Assembly: GCF_040954645.1 (NCBI RefSeq)
Contig: NC_092811.1
Coordinates: 121,603,411 to 121,667,410 of the forward strand
DNA length: 64,000 bases
Source of the DNA: Diabrotica undecimpunctata
Lineage: Eukaryota > Arthropoda > Insecta > Coleoptera > Chrysomelidae
Reading direction: 5' to 3'
Shown piece after piece: positions 22,117-32,959 of this stretch. Position 1 is the stretch's first letter. Each line of letters opens with the position of its first letter. Under the pieces are notes generated by a model. That model searched no databases. It worked only from the letters and a program-made list of their open reading frames with translations, and was not told the origin of the DNA. The position numbers were made by a program, and so were the translations under genes.

Positions 22117-22870
22117 ATGACAGTAATACTATTCCATTATCTTTGCAAAAATCTAAGGAGTTGATATGTATATGGGACGAATGATTGTCTAGCACCAATA
22201 ATATCTTATGCGACAAAGAGGCATTCGTATGTTTTTGAAAATGTTTAAGAAATATAATAAATGTCTCTTCTTGCATCCACCCTGATGGATTACCGATTGA
22301 TCCCACTGGCCCGTCTCTAATGAAATGCTCTTGATATTTAATTCGAGGAAACACGAACATAGGTGGAATGGCGTTGCCTAATGCTGTTAGCTGCAAATGC
22401 TAGTATGACCAAAGTGCATCGTTCAGAAGAGGTAAGTACGCCACCTGCCTTGTGTCACATCTTGCAACAACTCTGTCAGGCTTCTGTACTGTAGTAACGC
22501 CGGTTTCGTCGACATTATAATATCCTGAGGTTCAAAGTGATCCCGATTCCCGATCCATAACGATCCGAAGATTATCATAAAACACATTGACATTATTTGG
22601 TTGAAACTTGTCGTCCGAGATAGGCTTGTGGCTTGAGCAGCGCGGATAGATAATTCGGAGTTTCTCTTCATGAATGAACGAAACCATTCATCTACAGCCA
22701 TTTTATTTTCCAGCCAGGTGGAAGGAGCGTTTAAATTATGTCCGAAATATATGTGTCAAAATATATGTCCGTACAACGAATGAGGTACTTCGCTAATTGC
22801 CGTTCTTGGCCTTTGTTAAAAACTCTGTTATGAGCCACATATCCATTTAGTATTTTCTAGCTATTCATGG

Positions 22871-24280
22871 TCATCTTCATTTACTGCATCTGTCAGGTCT
22901 GTCAGGAGCAAATATTGTTATTTATTGAATTAAACAAATTTATTGAATTATGTTAATATAATATAATTTGTTTAAACTATCTTTTACTACACTATCTTTT
23001 TTTAAATATTTTCTGTTTTTCTATGCTCTACATATTATATTCTGTCTATTGTTGTATACTGTGAGTATTTTCTACATACATCTTAGCGGTTTACCATCAC
23101 TTTTGTTTTTGGTATGTTCACTTTTAGTCCAACTTTTGTGTTGTCCTTTGCATTTTACTAACCGTTTCCTTCAGTTTGTACATATTCTTCGATAGCAATG
23201 TCATATCTAGTTCAAATTACGTCTACAGGCACTCAAAGAATCCTTAACACTACAGATCATACAGATTGAATTAGGAATTATTGAAAAATATGTTTTTTTG
23301 GTGGAATATTTGAGAATATGCATAACAATTTTGATTGTATCATGTATCTCCACTTTGTAGTACCCTCCAACGAGTTAATCTATATTTAAGTAGGATAACC
23401 ACGTAGAAAAAACATCCAAATCTGACACGTTTCCTCCATTAATTTGTTGGGACAGTCTAAATACTGTAATTTTTTTGTGTAATGCTCGTTAACCTTTAAA
23501 AACTGCTCAAGATTTTAATATTTATTGTAATTGCAGTCATCAGCCTTTACGAAAATGTTCTCAAGGCTACCTGCGGTCCGCGGAGTCGTTTTTGTAGGTA
23601 TGTCATGTCCAATCGTGGTGTAAAAATGTAAACAGGTGGTCTGTATCAACATTACCTATCCCATCGCTTTCAGACGCTTGCCAGACTATGTCGGTCGGTC
23701 TCTTTCTTAACAATTGGTGCCACGTTGCCAGTTTTCTTATTTTTTTTTATTAATGCATTTTTAATCACTATAATAACCCTAGCTTTGTTGGTAAACAAAC
23801 TTTCATTAATAAAATATAGCCGAGTGAGTGTATACTTCATACTTTGTTGTCTACAATTATTAAATATGTATTATCCGTTTATGCAGCAATTAAATCATAT
23901 CTATAAAATAGTCCATTAAATGTTTAATGTTTTAAATATTACTATAATTAAAGTCATCAAACAAATGTACATAACCATAACTTTTTATGTAAAATTGGAT
24001 AAAACACTTACGTCAAACGTACAGTGTATCCCGATTATGTTTAATATGTTATATACCTAAATAAAGCACTCTTCCAGTGGCGAATAAAACTCAAAGATTT
24101 GGTGGGAATTCCCGTATACAACCACACCGTAGGTTCACTTTAAGGAATCAAGCAAACTAGCACATTTATGATTTTCTTGTTAAAAAAATCATTCATATAC
24201 CTACGAATGTATATTTAAATTTTAAACAACTTAACAAAACAAAATAAACTGAAAACAGAAATCTAGAAAGAAAGAGAACC
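22871..24280. other. AT-rich stretch, no gene recognised
   Basis: No conserved frame was found. A GC-richer patch at 23.57-23.70 kb has no recognisable content. Confidence 0.45.
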
Positions 24281-24289
24281 AAAGACATC

Positions 24290-24430
24290 AGAAGAGAAAC
24301 GATATATATCAGAAACAACTCATATGGTTCTAAAATGTAAACAGAATCGGCGAATGCCGAATAACAAAACTAATAATAAAGGAACCAATAGGAAGAAAGA
24401 AAAGAGGACGCTCAAGAAAAACCTAACAAC
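24290..24430 (+). pseudogene. LINE C-terminal scrap
   Basis: The plus-strand frame reads VNRIGECRITKLIIKEPIGR and then KKRGRSRKT, like the GHVxRxxxxRxxKxxxExxxGRKKRGRPRKxW end of endonuclease LINEs. Short and degraded. Confidence 0.5.
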
Positions 24431-24619
24431 AAGAGATAGTAACTTTCAATAAAGCTGAGCTTGATTCGCTATCCACATTATGAAAAAGTCTCTGGTATTA
24501 TCGACCTGACTGTACAGATTAAATCAAGAAGTTTTGACTGAAAACGTTAGATTTGCTTGTCCAAACGATGGAAAATTATTTTCCAACTGTACATATACTA
24601 AAAATATGAAAACACGTCT

Positions 24620-24930
24620 TTGAACAAGTATTTGAACGCATGATCTGTATTAGAATTTCATCAAGAATTGACGAAAATCTCGTTAAAGAAAAAAGTAGTT
24701 TTAGACCGGTAAGTTCCTCGGTACATAGGTATAACCCAAATACTGAATCTCACCTAATATATCAAATAGATCTTACCGCCGCTTAGAATACGGCGAACCG
24801 CAGGAAATTCTTTCAAAAACTTTATAAAATCACAGGTGACAGGAAACTTACTTGCTTTATCCGCGTTTCGTCTCGTTCAATGAAAAGAAGAGCATATGGA
24901 GAATATAGAAGAATTGTCTCAATAATGGCA
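24620..24930 (+). pseudogene. Decayed Jockey/CR1-type RT fragment
   Basis: Pieces read RISSRIDENLVKEKSSFRP, then YQIDLTAA, NRRKFFQKLYKITGDRKLT and CFIR. This matches the order of fingers/palm motifs (E/KQxGFRPxxS, motif A DLTAAYDTVNH, LLxxLxxIT) in Jockey/CR1-like LINEs. Stops and frameshifts are present. Confidence 0.6.
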
Positions 24931-24934
24931 GTGT

Positions 24935-27900
24935 AATTGTGTAACCTCGGAAACCTTTTTTGGATGGTGCTAGAAAGGTCACACATGGAGACACTGCGGA
25001 CGGCAGCCAGATGGTTGGTGGAGAGCGAGTCGTGGGTTCGAAACTAGCTTTTGGAACCAGGAATGGGTCCAACGGACGAAATAAGTAAAGATACGATAGG
25101 AGATATTAGAAAAAGATACAGAAATAAACAAAAAGATAGATGGGTAAAATTACCAAAGATAAGATAAGATAGGGAACAGGGCGCCACTTAATTTTTTGGG
25201 GTTTAAGGAGAAAATTAAGAAACCTTAGAAAAGAAAAGAGATAAGGAAAGATATTTAGGTTCAGAGATCAAACCCAAGAAAAGATATCAACTGTTAATTA
25301 TTAAATAAATTTGGTTAACACTCTACATAACAAAAAATAAATATATAAGGTATTACACTTACTTACCTACGAAACTTAATCAGCCTGATCTTTCTACTGG
25401 TCAAAGGTATAGTTATATTTAAAGGTAAAAAGCAAATATTCAGAGTTATGGTTATATCAGGGAACTTTGTTAGGAGTCGACAAATAAAATACATACATAA
25501 AACAATAACAATATATTCAACAACAAAATTATGACGCTGCTGAATGCAACACAAGTAATAAAAATACACAAACAACTATGAAATGGTGGTAGGTATACAT
25601 ATAAAAATAAGCAGAAATATAATTAGAAAATACCTTTACAAAGTTATAAGTATAACACAATCATGCACAAATAAAGTTTTGGCGTATCTCGAGATATTAC
25701 AGCAAATAAAATTGAATACAAATTATAACAAACACAAAAGATAACAAAAATTAATAAAATCTAAGTTTACAAATACAGAAAGGTTACAGAAATGAAAAGA
25801 TAAAGATTTAACCAAACCGCATGGTTAAGTCGATTATTTGGTTCGTAACAAAATACTGACTGTTCTTTAAATTTAATGCAAAATTCAGTAGTTACTCTCA
25901 ACTACATTTGAAGACATGTATGAATTTGAGATACGTCCAGATAATGGAAGATGATATGATACCATACCATGTTACTCGCCAAGATAAGTGGAGATACTTA
26001 GATTATAGCAACTTACGGTAATTCCTGACGACTGCTGCTTTAAGTCACTGAAGTTAATACTATACTGGTATTAAACACTGAATTTAATTACCCTTAAAGG
26101 TGCTTTACAACTATACTTAATCTAATATAGTGTAAGATAAAAAAACTCTAATAAACAAGTCTATACACACTTATAAAGAAAATGCACAGAGACGGTAAGA
26201 TAGCAGATATGATAATGTGAGTTAAGCGTCTTAACTCGACGAATGCCCACCGGTAAGTGACTTGGTTCCTCTAAAATTTTACCAAGCTACCCAAGAAAAG
26301 GTGAGGGTATCTTCCACTCAAAAATCATAGGCCAGTTGTATGTATTTCTGAGAAGGTAAAAAGTTCTAACTAACATTGAACATAACGGTATACTTCTACC
26401 TACAAACGTGATGAAATATCAAATCTCCTAGATTAGGTTTTTCCCGAAAAACATTACAACGGGCGTTCGACGACAATTACCGCATTTATGAAACAGAACC
26501 CGGAAAAGGATTAACTAAGGATTCGCCAAACCGGCGTCTTTAAATAAATACGTAGGTAGATTCTTCAGTCATATTTCGGTAGTTTCGCAATAAAAATTTC
26601 TGATCGTAAACACGACCATCAGCGTATCATCCACATGGGTAAAAGGAATAAAAATAATTAATATTTTAATTATACATATAAAAAAATGTTACAATTGTAC
26701 TAACACTGTAGAATTCAAGCCTTGAAATCAATGATAACCTGCTACCAATCTAATTACCTCAAAACAAATCCTGAAAAAAGTTAAATGCGTTTCTTCCACT
26801 TAGGGGAAGGAATGCCTTGGACACTCTGCATTTTTTAAATATCTCAGAGATACAATGAATCTCACGTTGTCATTCCAAAAGCATTTTTTGAAACTAACTA
26901 ACTAAAAGGCAAACTAACAACCAGGAATAATATCCTATTCGCAAACATGTTAACTAACAGTGAGGTGGGTGGCAAATTCATTTGGCTCTAAAAAATGAAC
27001 CAAGGCATATTTTGACATGAAACAAAAACACAATGCTTAGGAGACGTGGTTGTAACCGAAAAACAAGGTTTTACGAAAATCCGCTAACGGAATTATTCCA
27101 CAGGATGTTTCAAAGTTAGGATAAAAAACCACCTTTCGATTAACCCCGTATAATAAGTAAAATACAAAACTTTATTAAAAAACTCACTATACTAAGTTAA
27201 AATTTATAAATTTATACACAGTTTACTAAAAAAATCATTAAAATAGGGCTAAAAATTAAAAAATTGAAATACTTTGAATTTGACCAAAATTTTCTCCGTT
27301 GCGTTTTTTTTGCATCTGAGTGTAGTATCGAGTCAAACGCAAGAAGCTGGTAAAAAGTATCGTAATAGAAACTAAAAACAAAGAGTCCTTGGCATTATGT
27401 ACATCAACGGAGTCAATTATCACAGCTGAAAGAATTAAAGACTTGTAAGTGTTGAATACTACAACCAGAAAACGCTACAAATAGTATCTGAAAATAAACA
27501 CAGAGAAAATAACAAAATAAATTGTCTATAAAAATCATAAAGATAACGTCTTTGTATAGGTACATTAAACGAATTATTACCGAGAGGGGAAATAAAACAA
27601 TTTAAGTCGGCCAAGGCAAGCAAAAACTAAAGGAAGAGGAAACATTTAGGTACTATTAAGAACCTTTCAATAGTCAACACTTCGTAACAAAGAGAAAGAA
27701 AAGATAGGTTGAAGGATTCTGTTTTAAACTGTTTCTTCTATTTCGCACCCAGTTTTTCTGTAATAATCTGTGTACTCCGTGATCGTGATATTATTGTTTG
27801 CTTGTGTTGTTAACTGGATTTTTTTTATATTATTCGATTATTTACCTAGCCAGGACCGACGGATTTACTTCCCCTACGAAGTACGGTGGCAGCTTAGTTA

Positions 27901-28740
27901 AATTAAAGATTGAAAATTTTCTGGTGTCTGGACCGGGATCGAACTCTCTTCTGTATTAGTTCCAGTGTTGGTGCAGATTTCCTTTTCTCAATTTTATTTC
28001 CAAAATAAGAAATACGAGTTCAAAGTGATCCGATAAATCGACAAAACCTATATTTGATTTTTTATCTACACTATATTTACACTAACTGATAGTTGTCTGT
28101 ATAAATAAAGTCACCCTATCAAAACGTTACATTCAGCTGTTAACATATAATCTAAAAAGTGCATTATAGATATTTGCCGATTAATAATAGCACTCATTTG
28201 AAATTTAATAAAATAATAAACAATTTATGGATATTTCTTTATCATTATCATTTATGTTTCCATTTTTCTTATATTTCGCTATTTTTAGAACTCCAATAAA
28301 TAAAAAAGGAAAGTATTTAAAAAACCAAGATCAAGGGTATATTGGCAACACTGCTCCAACGTGCTCAAAATGCATAATTATAGTGGGAGAGCTTAATGGA
28401 TCAAAAGAACTGAAGTAGCGTTAGAAAATGGTTTCGGTATTTAAAAAGTCAGTTATTAATAAACTACTTAACCAATTATTGCTTAATCGAACAAAACATC
28501 GCAAATGATTACTCCAACACTGAAATAAGCCATTATCACCATTGGCTCTGCAACCCATTTTGCATCTTACAAGGATTATTTGAACACTAATTCATTTTTC
28601 TTTAGGAAATCCAATCTAGTATGTTCATATTATGTTTTGACAGTACCCGTATCAAAAATACACGTTATATATAGTAGAATTAATAGTACCTAGTTTTTAT
28701 TTTAACATAAAGATCGTAACCCTTTATATTAGATGTTATA
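24935..28740. other. Long AT-rich stretch with possible SINE scraps
   Basis: No gene was recognised. GTGGGTTCGAAACTAGC near 25032-25048, and GATCGAACTC near 27937-27946 on the opposite strand, resemble the B box of a tRNA-type pol III promoter, so tRNA-derived SINEs are possible. No A box, TSD or second copy was confirmed. A 63-codon frame at 28227-28418 has no recognisable domain. Confidence 0.35.
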
Positions 28741-29131
28741 TAGATTTAGATTATTATACAACTTTTGAAGATTACAATAGAATGGTGGTTAAATACAATC
28801 GGCGCTTTGCCAACTACACAATATGGTTTTAAAAAAGGTTTTGGCACCATAGATGCGGTGACACACTTAGTTACAGACATACAAATAGGCTTAACTGAAA
28901 ACGAGTATAATGGAACGATGTTTCTAGATGTTAAAGGTGCCTATGACAATGTCAACTGGTTCATCTTACGGGAAAAAATGATGCAATTACGAATCCCTCA
29001 AGAAGTTGCTAACACGATATGCAAATTATATATAAACAGGCAAGTAGGGCTCATAGGACATTATAGATGCCCAGTAAAATACCAAACTGCAAATTTAGGT
29101 TTGCTACAAGGATCAGTCCTTGCACCATCAC

Positions 29132-29137
<6 letters not shown>

Positions 29138-29175
<38 letters not shown>
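29138..29175. repeat. (TA)n tract, left border of array
   Basis: About 19 TA units run from the RT codons for NIY directly into the first 362-bp unit. Confidence 0.95.
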
Positions 29176-29179
<4 letters not shown>

Positions 29180-29211
29180 GTAAAAGATTGCATTTCATTT
29201 CAATCGGAACT

Positions 29212-29269
29212 CCACCATTGCTCTACACGTGTTTCGAGTTATTCAACTCATCATCAGGAGCACTTGTGG
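29212..29269 (-). ncRNA. Type I hammerhead ribozyme, unit 1
   Basis: Minus strand: stem I outer CCAC/GUGG (4 bp), a 3x3 internal loop, then UGCUC/GAGCA (5 bp). Core CUGAUGA; extra U; stem II GAGUU/AACUC with a GAAU loop; GAA. Stem III ACACGUGU is self-complementary and minimal. The predicted cleavage follows the A of GUA, between plus positions 29224 and 29223. The internal loop in stem I opposite the stem II loop is where natural type I ribozymes make their tertiary contact. Only the U after CUGAUGA departs from consensus. Confidence 0.82.
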
Positions 29270-29573
29270 AAGTTCATTTGAAATGAAATGCAGTCTAGTA
29301 TTTGGTTATTATAACCAAAATAACAAGCCAGGTACGCTAGCAGCGACATCTATACGAAGTAACAAGAAGTCCAGAGACCTCTCTCTGATAGTAAATTAGG
29401 TGAACCGCAAATTCAAAGCCTCTTACTAGAGACTTTTAACGACGCTAGAAGTACATTTTTACTTCAACATGCATCTGCGATTCACCTTTGAAAATTACTA
29501 TCTTTTTCGCTCTTTACGTAGAGAAAGACGTTTAAATGAAAGTAAAAGATTGCATTTCATTTCAATCGGAACT

Positions 29574-29631
29574 CCACCATTGCTCTACACGTGTTTCGAG
29601 TTATTCAACTCATCATCAGGAGCACTTGTGG
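29574..29631 (-). ncRNA. Type I hammerhead ribozyme, unit 2
   Basis: Same 58-nt fold as unit 1, exactly 362 bp downstream, with an identical core and stems. Confidence 0.82.
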
Positions 29632-29935
29632 AAGTTCAACTGAAATGAAATGCAGTCTAGTATTTGGTTATTATAACCAAAATAACAAGCCAGGTACGCT
29701 AGCAGCGACATCTATACGAAGTAACAAGAAGTCCAGAGACCTCTCTCTGATAGTAAATTAGGTGAACCGCAAATTCAAAGCCTCTTACTAGAGACTTTTA
29801 ACGACGCTAGAAGTACATTTTTACTTCAACATGCATCTGCGATTCACCTTTGAAAATTACTATCTTTTTCGCTCTTTACGTAGAGAAAGACGTTTAAATG
29901 AAAGTAAAAGATTGCATTTCATTTCAATCGGAACT

Positions 29936-29993
29936 CCACCATTGCTCTACACGTGTTTCGAGTTATTCAACTCATCATCAGGAGCACTTGTGG
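29936..29993 (-). ncRNA. Type I hammerhead ribozyme, unit 3
   Basis: Same fold and sequence as unit 2, another 362 bp on. Confidence 0.82.
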
Positions 29994-30297
29994 AAGTTCA
30001 ACTGAAATGAAATGCAGTCTAGTATTTGGTTATTATAACCAAAATAACAAGCCAGGTACGCTAGCAGCGACATCTATACGAAGTAACAAGAAGTCCAGAG
30101 ACCTCTCTCTGATAGTAAATTAGGTGAACCGCAAATTCAAAGCCTCTTACTAGAGACTTTTAACGACGCTAGAAGTACATTTTTACTTCAACATGCATCT
30201 GCGATTCACCTTTGAAAATTACTATCTTTTTCGCTCTTTACGTAGAGAAAGACGTTTAAATGAAAGTAAAAGATTGCATTTCATTTCAATCGGAACT

Positions 30298-30355
30298 CCA
30301 CCATTGCTCTACACGTGTTTCGAGTTATTCAACTCATCATCAGGAGCACTTGTGG
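30298..30355 (-). ncRNA. Type I hammerhead ribozyme, unit 4
   Basis: Same fold in the last, 3'-truncated unit; the ribozyme itself is complete. Confidence 0.82.
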
Positions 30356-30441
30356 AAGTTCAACTGAAATGAAATGCAGTCTAGTATTTGGTTATTATAA
30401 CCAAAATAACAAGCCAGGTACGCTAGCAGCGACATCTATAC

Positions 30442-30533
30442 GAAGTAACAAGAAGTCCAGAGACCTCTCTCTGATAGTAAATTAATAAGTAAATAATTTA
30501 CTATCAGAGAGAGGTCTCTGGACTTCTTGTTAC

Positions 30534-30536
<3 letters not shown>
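30442..30536. repeat. Terminal hairpin of the array
   Basis: The last 43 bp of the array (30442-30484) are repeated in inverted orientation at 30494-30536 around a 9-bp loop, as a near-perfect hairpin that abuts the right (TA)n tract. Confidence 0.9.
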
Positions 30537-30599
<63 letters not shown>

Positions 30600-30600
30600 C
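30537..30600. repeat. (TA)n tract, right border of array
   Basis: About 27 AT units, interrupted near the end (ATACATATAC), after which the LINE RT frame resumes. Confidence 0.95.
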
Positions 30601-31713
30601 TACTAATTTACACACCTCCATATCTAAAGCAACCATTATACAATATGGCGATGATTTTGTTGTTTATACACGTAGTAAACATCTCGACGAATGCATTAAT
30701 CGTTTGAATTCAAGCACGAAACTCGTTTTAAGATCCATAAGTGATTTAGGGTTTCAAATCTCCGCAGAAAAATCCAAAGTTATAATCTTCACCAGGCATA
30801 ACATGAAACCGATGCAAAAAATTACAATAGATGGTATAGAATTTCCGGTGGATACCAATGTCAAATACTTAGGAATCACATTAGACAGAAAATTAACCTG
30901 GAAACTTCATATTGAACACATAGAGATTAAAATTTTAAAATCAAACTCAAACACAACTTAATGACATTATTTTTAGCATCCAAGCAATACTCAAACATTT
31001 ACAAGATCAAAATAAATATATAAAATTCTTCTGGGTCAAAGCACACGCAGGAATAACAAACAATGGAATTGCAGATCAAATTGCCAAAGAAAGCATTGTA
31101 ATGGGAGAACAAATAAATTACGAATTAACTACAGACGAACAAATAATCATAGCAAAACAGAGAATGATGAAGAAATGGTCCTATTTATGGCAAGAGTACA
31201 GCTTTACAAACCCAACACGTTACACCATACTTGAAACCAAATTAAGGAGAAAACCTTGGTACAATGAGTATGATTACAGTCGAAAAAGTATAACTACTAT
31301 CAGCAGAATGAAGTTTGGTCACGCATGTTATCCAGCACATTTATATAAAATAAAAATACTTGAGAGTGATCTTTGTGAAGCCTGTAATAAAATCGGTGAC
31401 CTGGACCACATCTTTTTTGATTGTTTAAAATATAGAGCTCAATCTAATGAGCTTTTCAGAAAACTTTTAAAATTAAACTATGAAAGCCCATATAATATAC
31501 TGCATCTTCTTGCTTTAGACAAAAAAGAAATTTACGATTGTTTGCTGTCTTTCGTCAGAACAACGAATATACAAATATAACCACCTTTGTTAATACCTGA
31601 TGTCTTTCCTTAATGTACGTATACCTATCTGTCCGAGGCCTACCTTTTTGTTGTCATTCCGGCTTTCATTTTCTTTTTAATCCAATAAATATAATAAAAT
31701 ACAGAACTTAAAG

Positions 31714-31950
31714 ATGGCAAGAGGTGGGATGCGTGGCCGGGGCGGCATGAACCGGAATGCTGGTGGTCGGCCTCCATTCAAAGTCAAAATGTTTTTGCCG
31801 AGGCATCCATTTGATCTGGCACGTTGTGAAACTTCATTTCCTCGAACCAAAGCAGCTCCAGACGACACAGCTTTTACTCAAGCTTTATTAAAAAGGAACG
31901 CCGATCTGTCACCTACACCTGGAGAACAAACTACCTTTTATCGTTTATAA
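31714..31950 (+). pseudogene. ILF2: 5' fragment of ILF2/NF45
   Basis: A 78-codon frame with a Gly/Arg-rich start (MARGGMRGRGG) and then HPFDLARCETSFPRTKAAP, DDTAFTQALLKRNADLSP and TPGEQTT, after which similarity stops (FYRL then stop). These are the first about 70 residues of NF45/ILF2, the NF90 partner in double-stranded-RNA binding complexes; the full protein is about 390 aa. No GT donor sits at the point where similarity ends, so this looks like a truncated, probably reverse-transcribed copy rather than exon 1 of the real gene. It begins about 130 bp after the LINE stop codon, next to an AATAAA-like run. Confidence 0.75.
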
Positions 31951-32229
31951 AAATGCCCTAATCGGCCCCTGGACGAGAAGAGTGTAATCCCTGTGTAATC
32001 CTTGTATCTGTTTTTAAAAATTTGTGTCTGGCTGTGTGGGTATTTACCCTAAAGCCAAAAAAATATTATTTACGTTTTATGATAACGCCAAAAATGTTTC
32101 GTCAAAAAATTACTCCTCCGTGGTGGACAGTTGTTAATTTTTGGAACTGCAAACCTGAAACATAAAATTCGAGAAGGGTTTTAAAAAAGAAGTGCCCTTA
32201 CGTGATAGTTTATTAGAAAAATGGACAAT
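31951..32229. other. Unassigned stretch after the ILF2 fragment
   Basis: Nothing recognised. Confidence 0.4.
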
Positions 32230-32959
32230 TCTTAAAAAAAAAAAATAAATAAAATGTAAACATGGTGTAGTTGTATTTTGTGCTAGTTGTAATGTTACTT
32301 GTCGAAGTCTTTTGCCCAATGAAGTAGTTGCGAAAATTCCGCCATTCATCGCTGTTCTTGCCATATTCTCCGACGTCAACAACAAAAAAATTATAATTGG
32401 CGTCTACAAGAGCCAACAAAACAATTGAAAATGATTTCTTGTAATTATAATAAAGCGATCCTGTGTTTGGATGTGTCTGAATAGTAATGTGCTTGATATC
32501 CAAGGCTCCCACACAGTTGGGGAAGTTCCAGTTTATGTAGAAATCTTCAGCAATATTCACACCTCTTCAGTAGGTTCTGGTAGTGTTTCAGCTATTAACC
32601 TGTTGCATATAACTTTACATGTTTTATGTACAATATCTTGTACTGTACTATGTCCTAAGCGGAAGCTGAAAGAGATCGTCAAGAAAGAGTCCCGAGTTGC
32701 CAAATACCTAAAAAAACAAAGAACTGTGGTAGTTTTTTATGTAAAACTTTTACTCTATTATCAAACTTTTTTTGTTATCTGTCTTTAAACAAACTACATT
32801 TTTGCACTGCACTTTTGCATACAACTGCAAGACGCTGCCTCGATGAAATAGCTCTTCTCCAGTGTGTGTCTTATTTTTTCAATTTTTTTGAAATTTATAG
32901 CAATTATATTTCAAACATATAGCAATTATTGCTAATTCTTCATTCGAGAAACTTTCCAT
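32230..32959 (-). pseudogene. Decayed Harbinger/HARBI1-type transposase
   Basis: Minus-strand pieces are MESFSNEELAIIAIC (start at about 32959), YLATRDSFLTISFSFRLG, then [18 protein letters not shown] (catalytic Asp in GALDxKH), [20 protein letters not shown] (second Asp) and a frameshifted SDGGIF/LGK region. The rest of the DDE_4 domain, including the last acidic residue, is missing; the frame ends in a poly-T run. At least three frameshifts are present. Ends and TSD were not found. Confidence 0.78.

Larger units (their letters stand above)
18818..22870 (-). pseudogene. Dead pogo/Tigger transposase split by two LINEs
   Basis: Minus-strand pieces in order are: 22870-22128 (HTH/CENPB-like region with WFRSFMKRN and ATSLSRTTSFN, VDETGV-like first catalytic region near 22.5 kb, NAIPPMFVFPRIKYQEHF, second catalytic Asp in LLVLDNHSSHIHI); 20671-20077 (LLSFPPHCSHKLQQLDRSVY with the third acidic residue, then a Ser/Pro-rich tail); and 19330-18818 (LETLRPYPKVPPRKLGNRGR, basic stretch, Cys-rich end with SWIQCQGSCKQW and YHNCDCSD stop). 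This is the standard order of a Tigger-like DDE transposase. Both gaps are LINE insertions with duplicated targets. Several stops and frameshifts are present, including within the 22.5-22.7 kb part. Terminal inverted repeats were not identified. Confidence 0.85.
29176..30484 (-). repeat. Tandem array of 362-bp hammerhead-bearing units (retrozyme-like)
   Basis: Units start at 29176, 29538, 29900 and 30262 (GAAAGTAAAAGATTGC), a spacing of exactly 362 bp three times. The last copy stops after 223 bp at 30484. Copies are almost identical; one visible difference is GTTCATTTGAAATG in unit 1 against GTTCAACTGAAATG in the others. Every unit encodes one type I hammerhead fold on the minus strand, so a minus-strand transcript would be cut into 362-nt monomers. 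Tandem repeats with type I hammerheads are known in metazoans, in Penelope-like elements and in animal retrozymes. No RT of its own is present, so the unit is non-autonomous. Confidence 0.88.
28760..31580 (+). pseudogene. LINE with RNase H (I/R1/LOA-type), interrupted by ribozyme array
   Basis: The left half (28765 to about 29137) encodes RT: TTQYGFKKGFGTIDAVT, motif A FLDVKGAYDNVNW and LLQGSVLAPSLFNIY. The right half resumes near 30.6 kb with TTNLHTSI and the catalytic YGDD (IIQYGDDFVVYTRS; the usual motif is YADD), continuing to 30961. A deletion removes the thumb and N-terminal RNase H. A second frame (about 30975-31580) has WVKAHAGITNNGIADQIAKE (RNase H end) and a C-terminal CEACNKIGDLDHIFFDC zinc knuckle. 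The interruption (29138-30600) consists of (TA)n tracts around a tandem array, placed where the intact RT would read NIYTxDLHT. Confidence 0.85.

Noticed and set aside
22100..22140. CTGATGA at 22114 as another hammerhead core
   Set aside because: No stem II closing on GAA and no NUH-bounded stem I; it lies in pogo coding sequence and the LINE border.
24985..25060. tRNA-type A/B box pair (B box GGGTTCGAAAC)
   Set aside because: The B-box-like piece is real, but the A box is weak, no TSD or A-rich tail was found and no cloverleaf can be drawn.
27840..27990. Possible SINE on the minus strand (GAGTTCGATCCC)
   Set aside because: Only a B-box-like match; no A box, TSD or second copy in the window.
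29176..30484. CRISPR-like array
   Set aside because: The whole 362-bp unit is repeated with no unique spacers, and the host is eukaryotic.
31714..31950. Exon 1 of a functional ILF2 gene
   Set aside because: Similarity ends at a stop with no donor and no downstream ILF2 exon in the following sequence; kept as a fragment instead.
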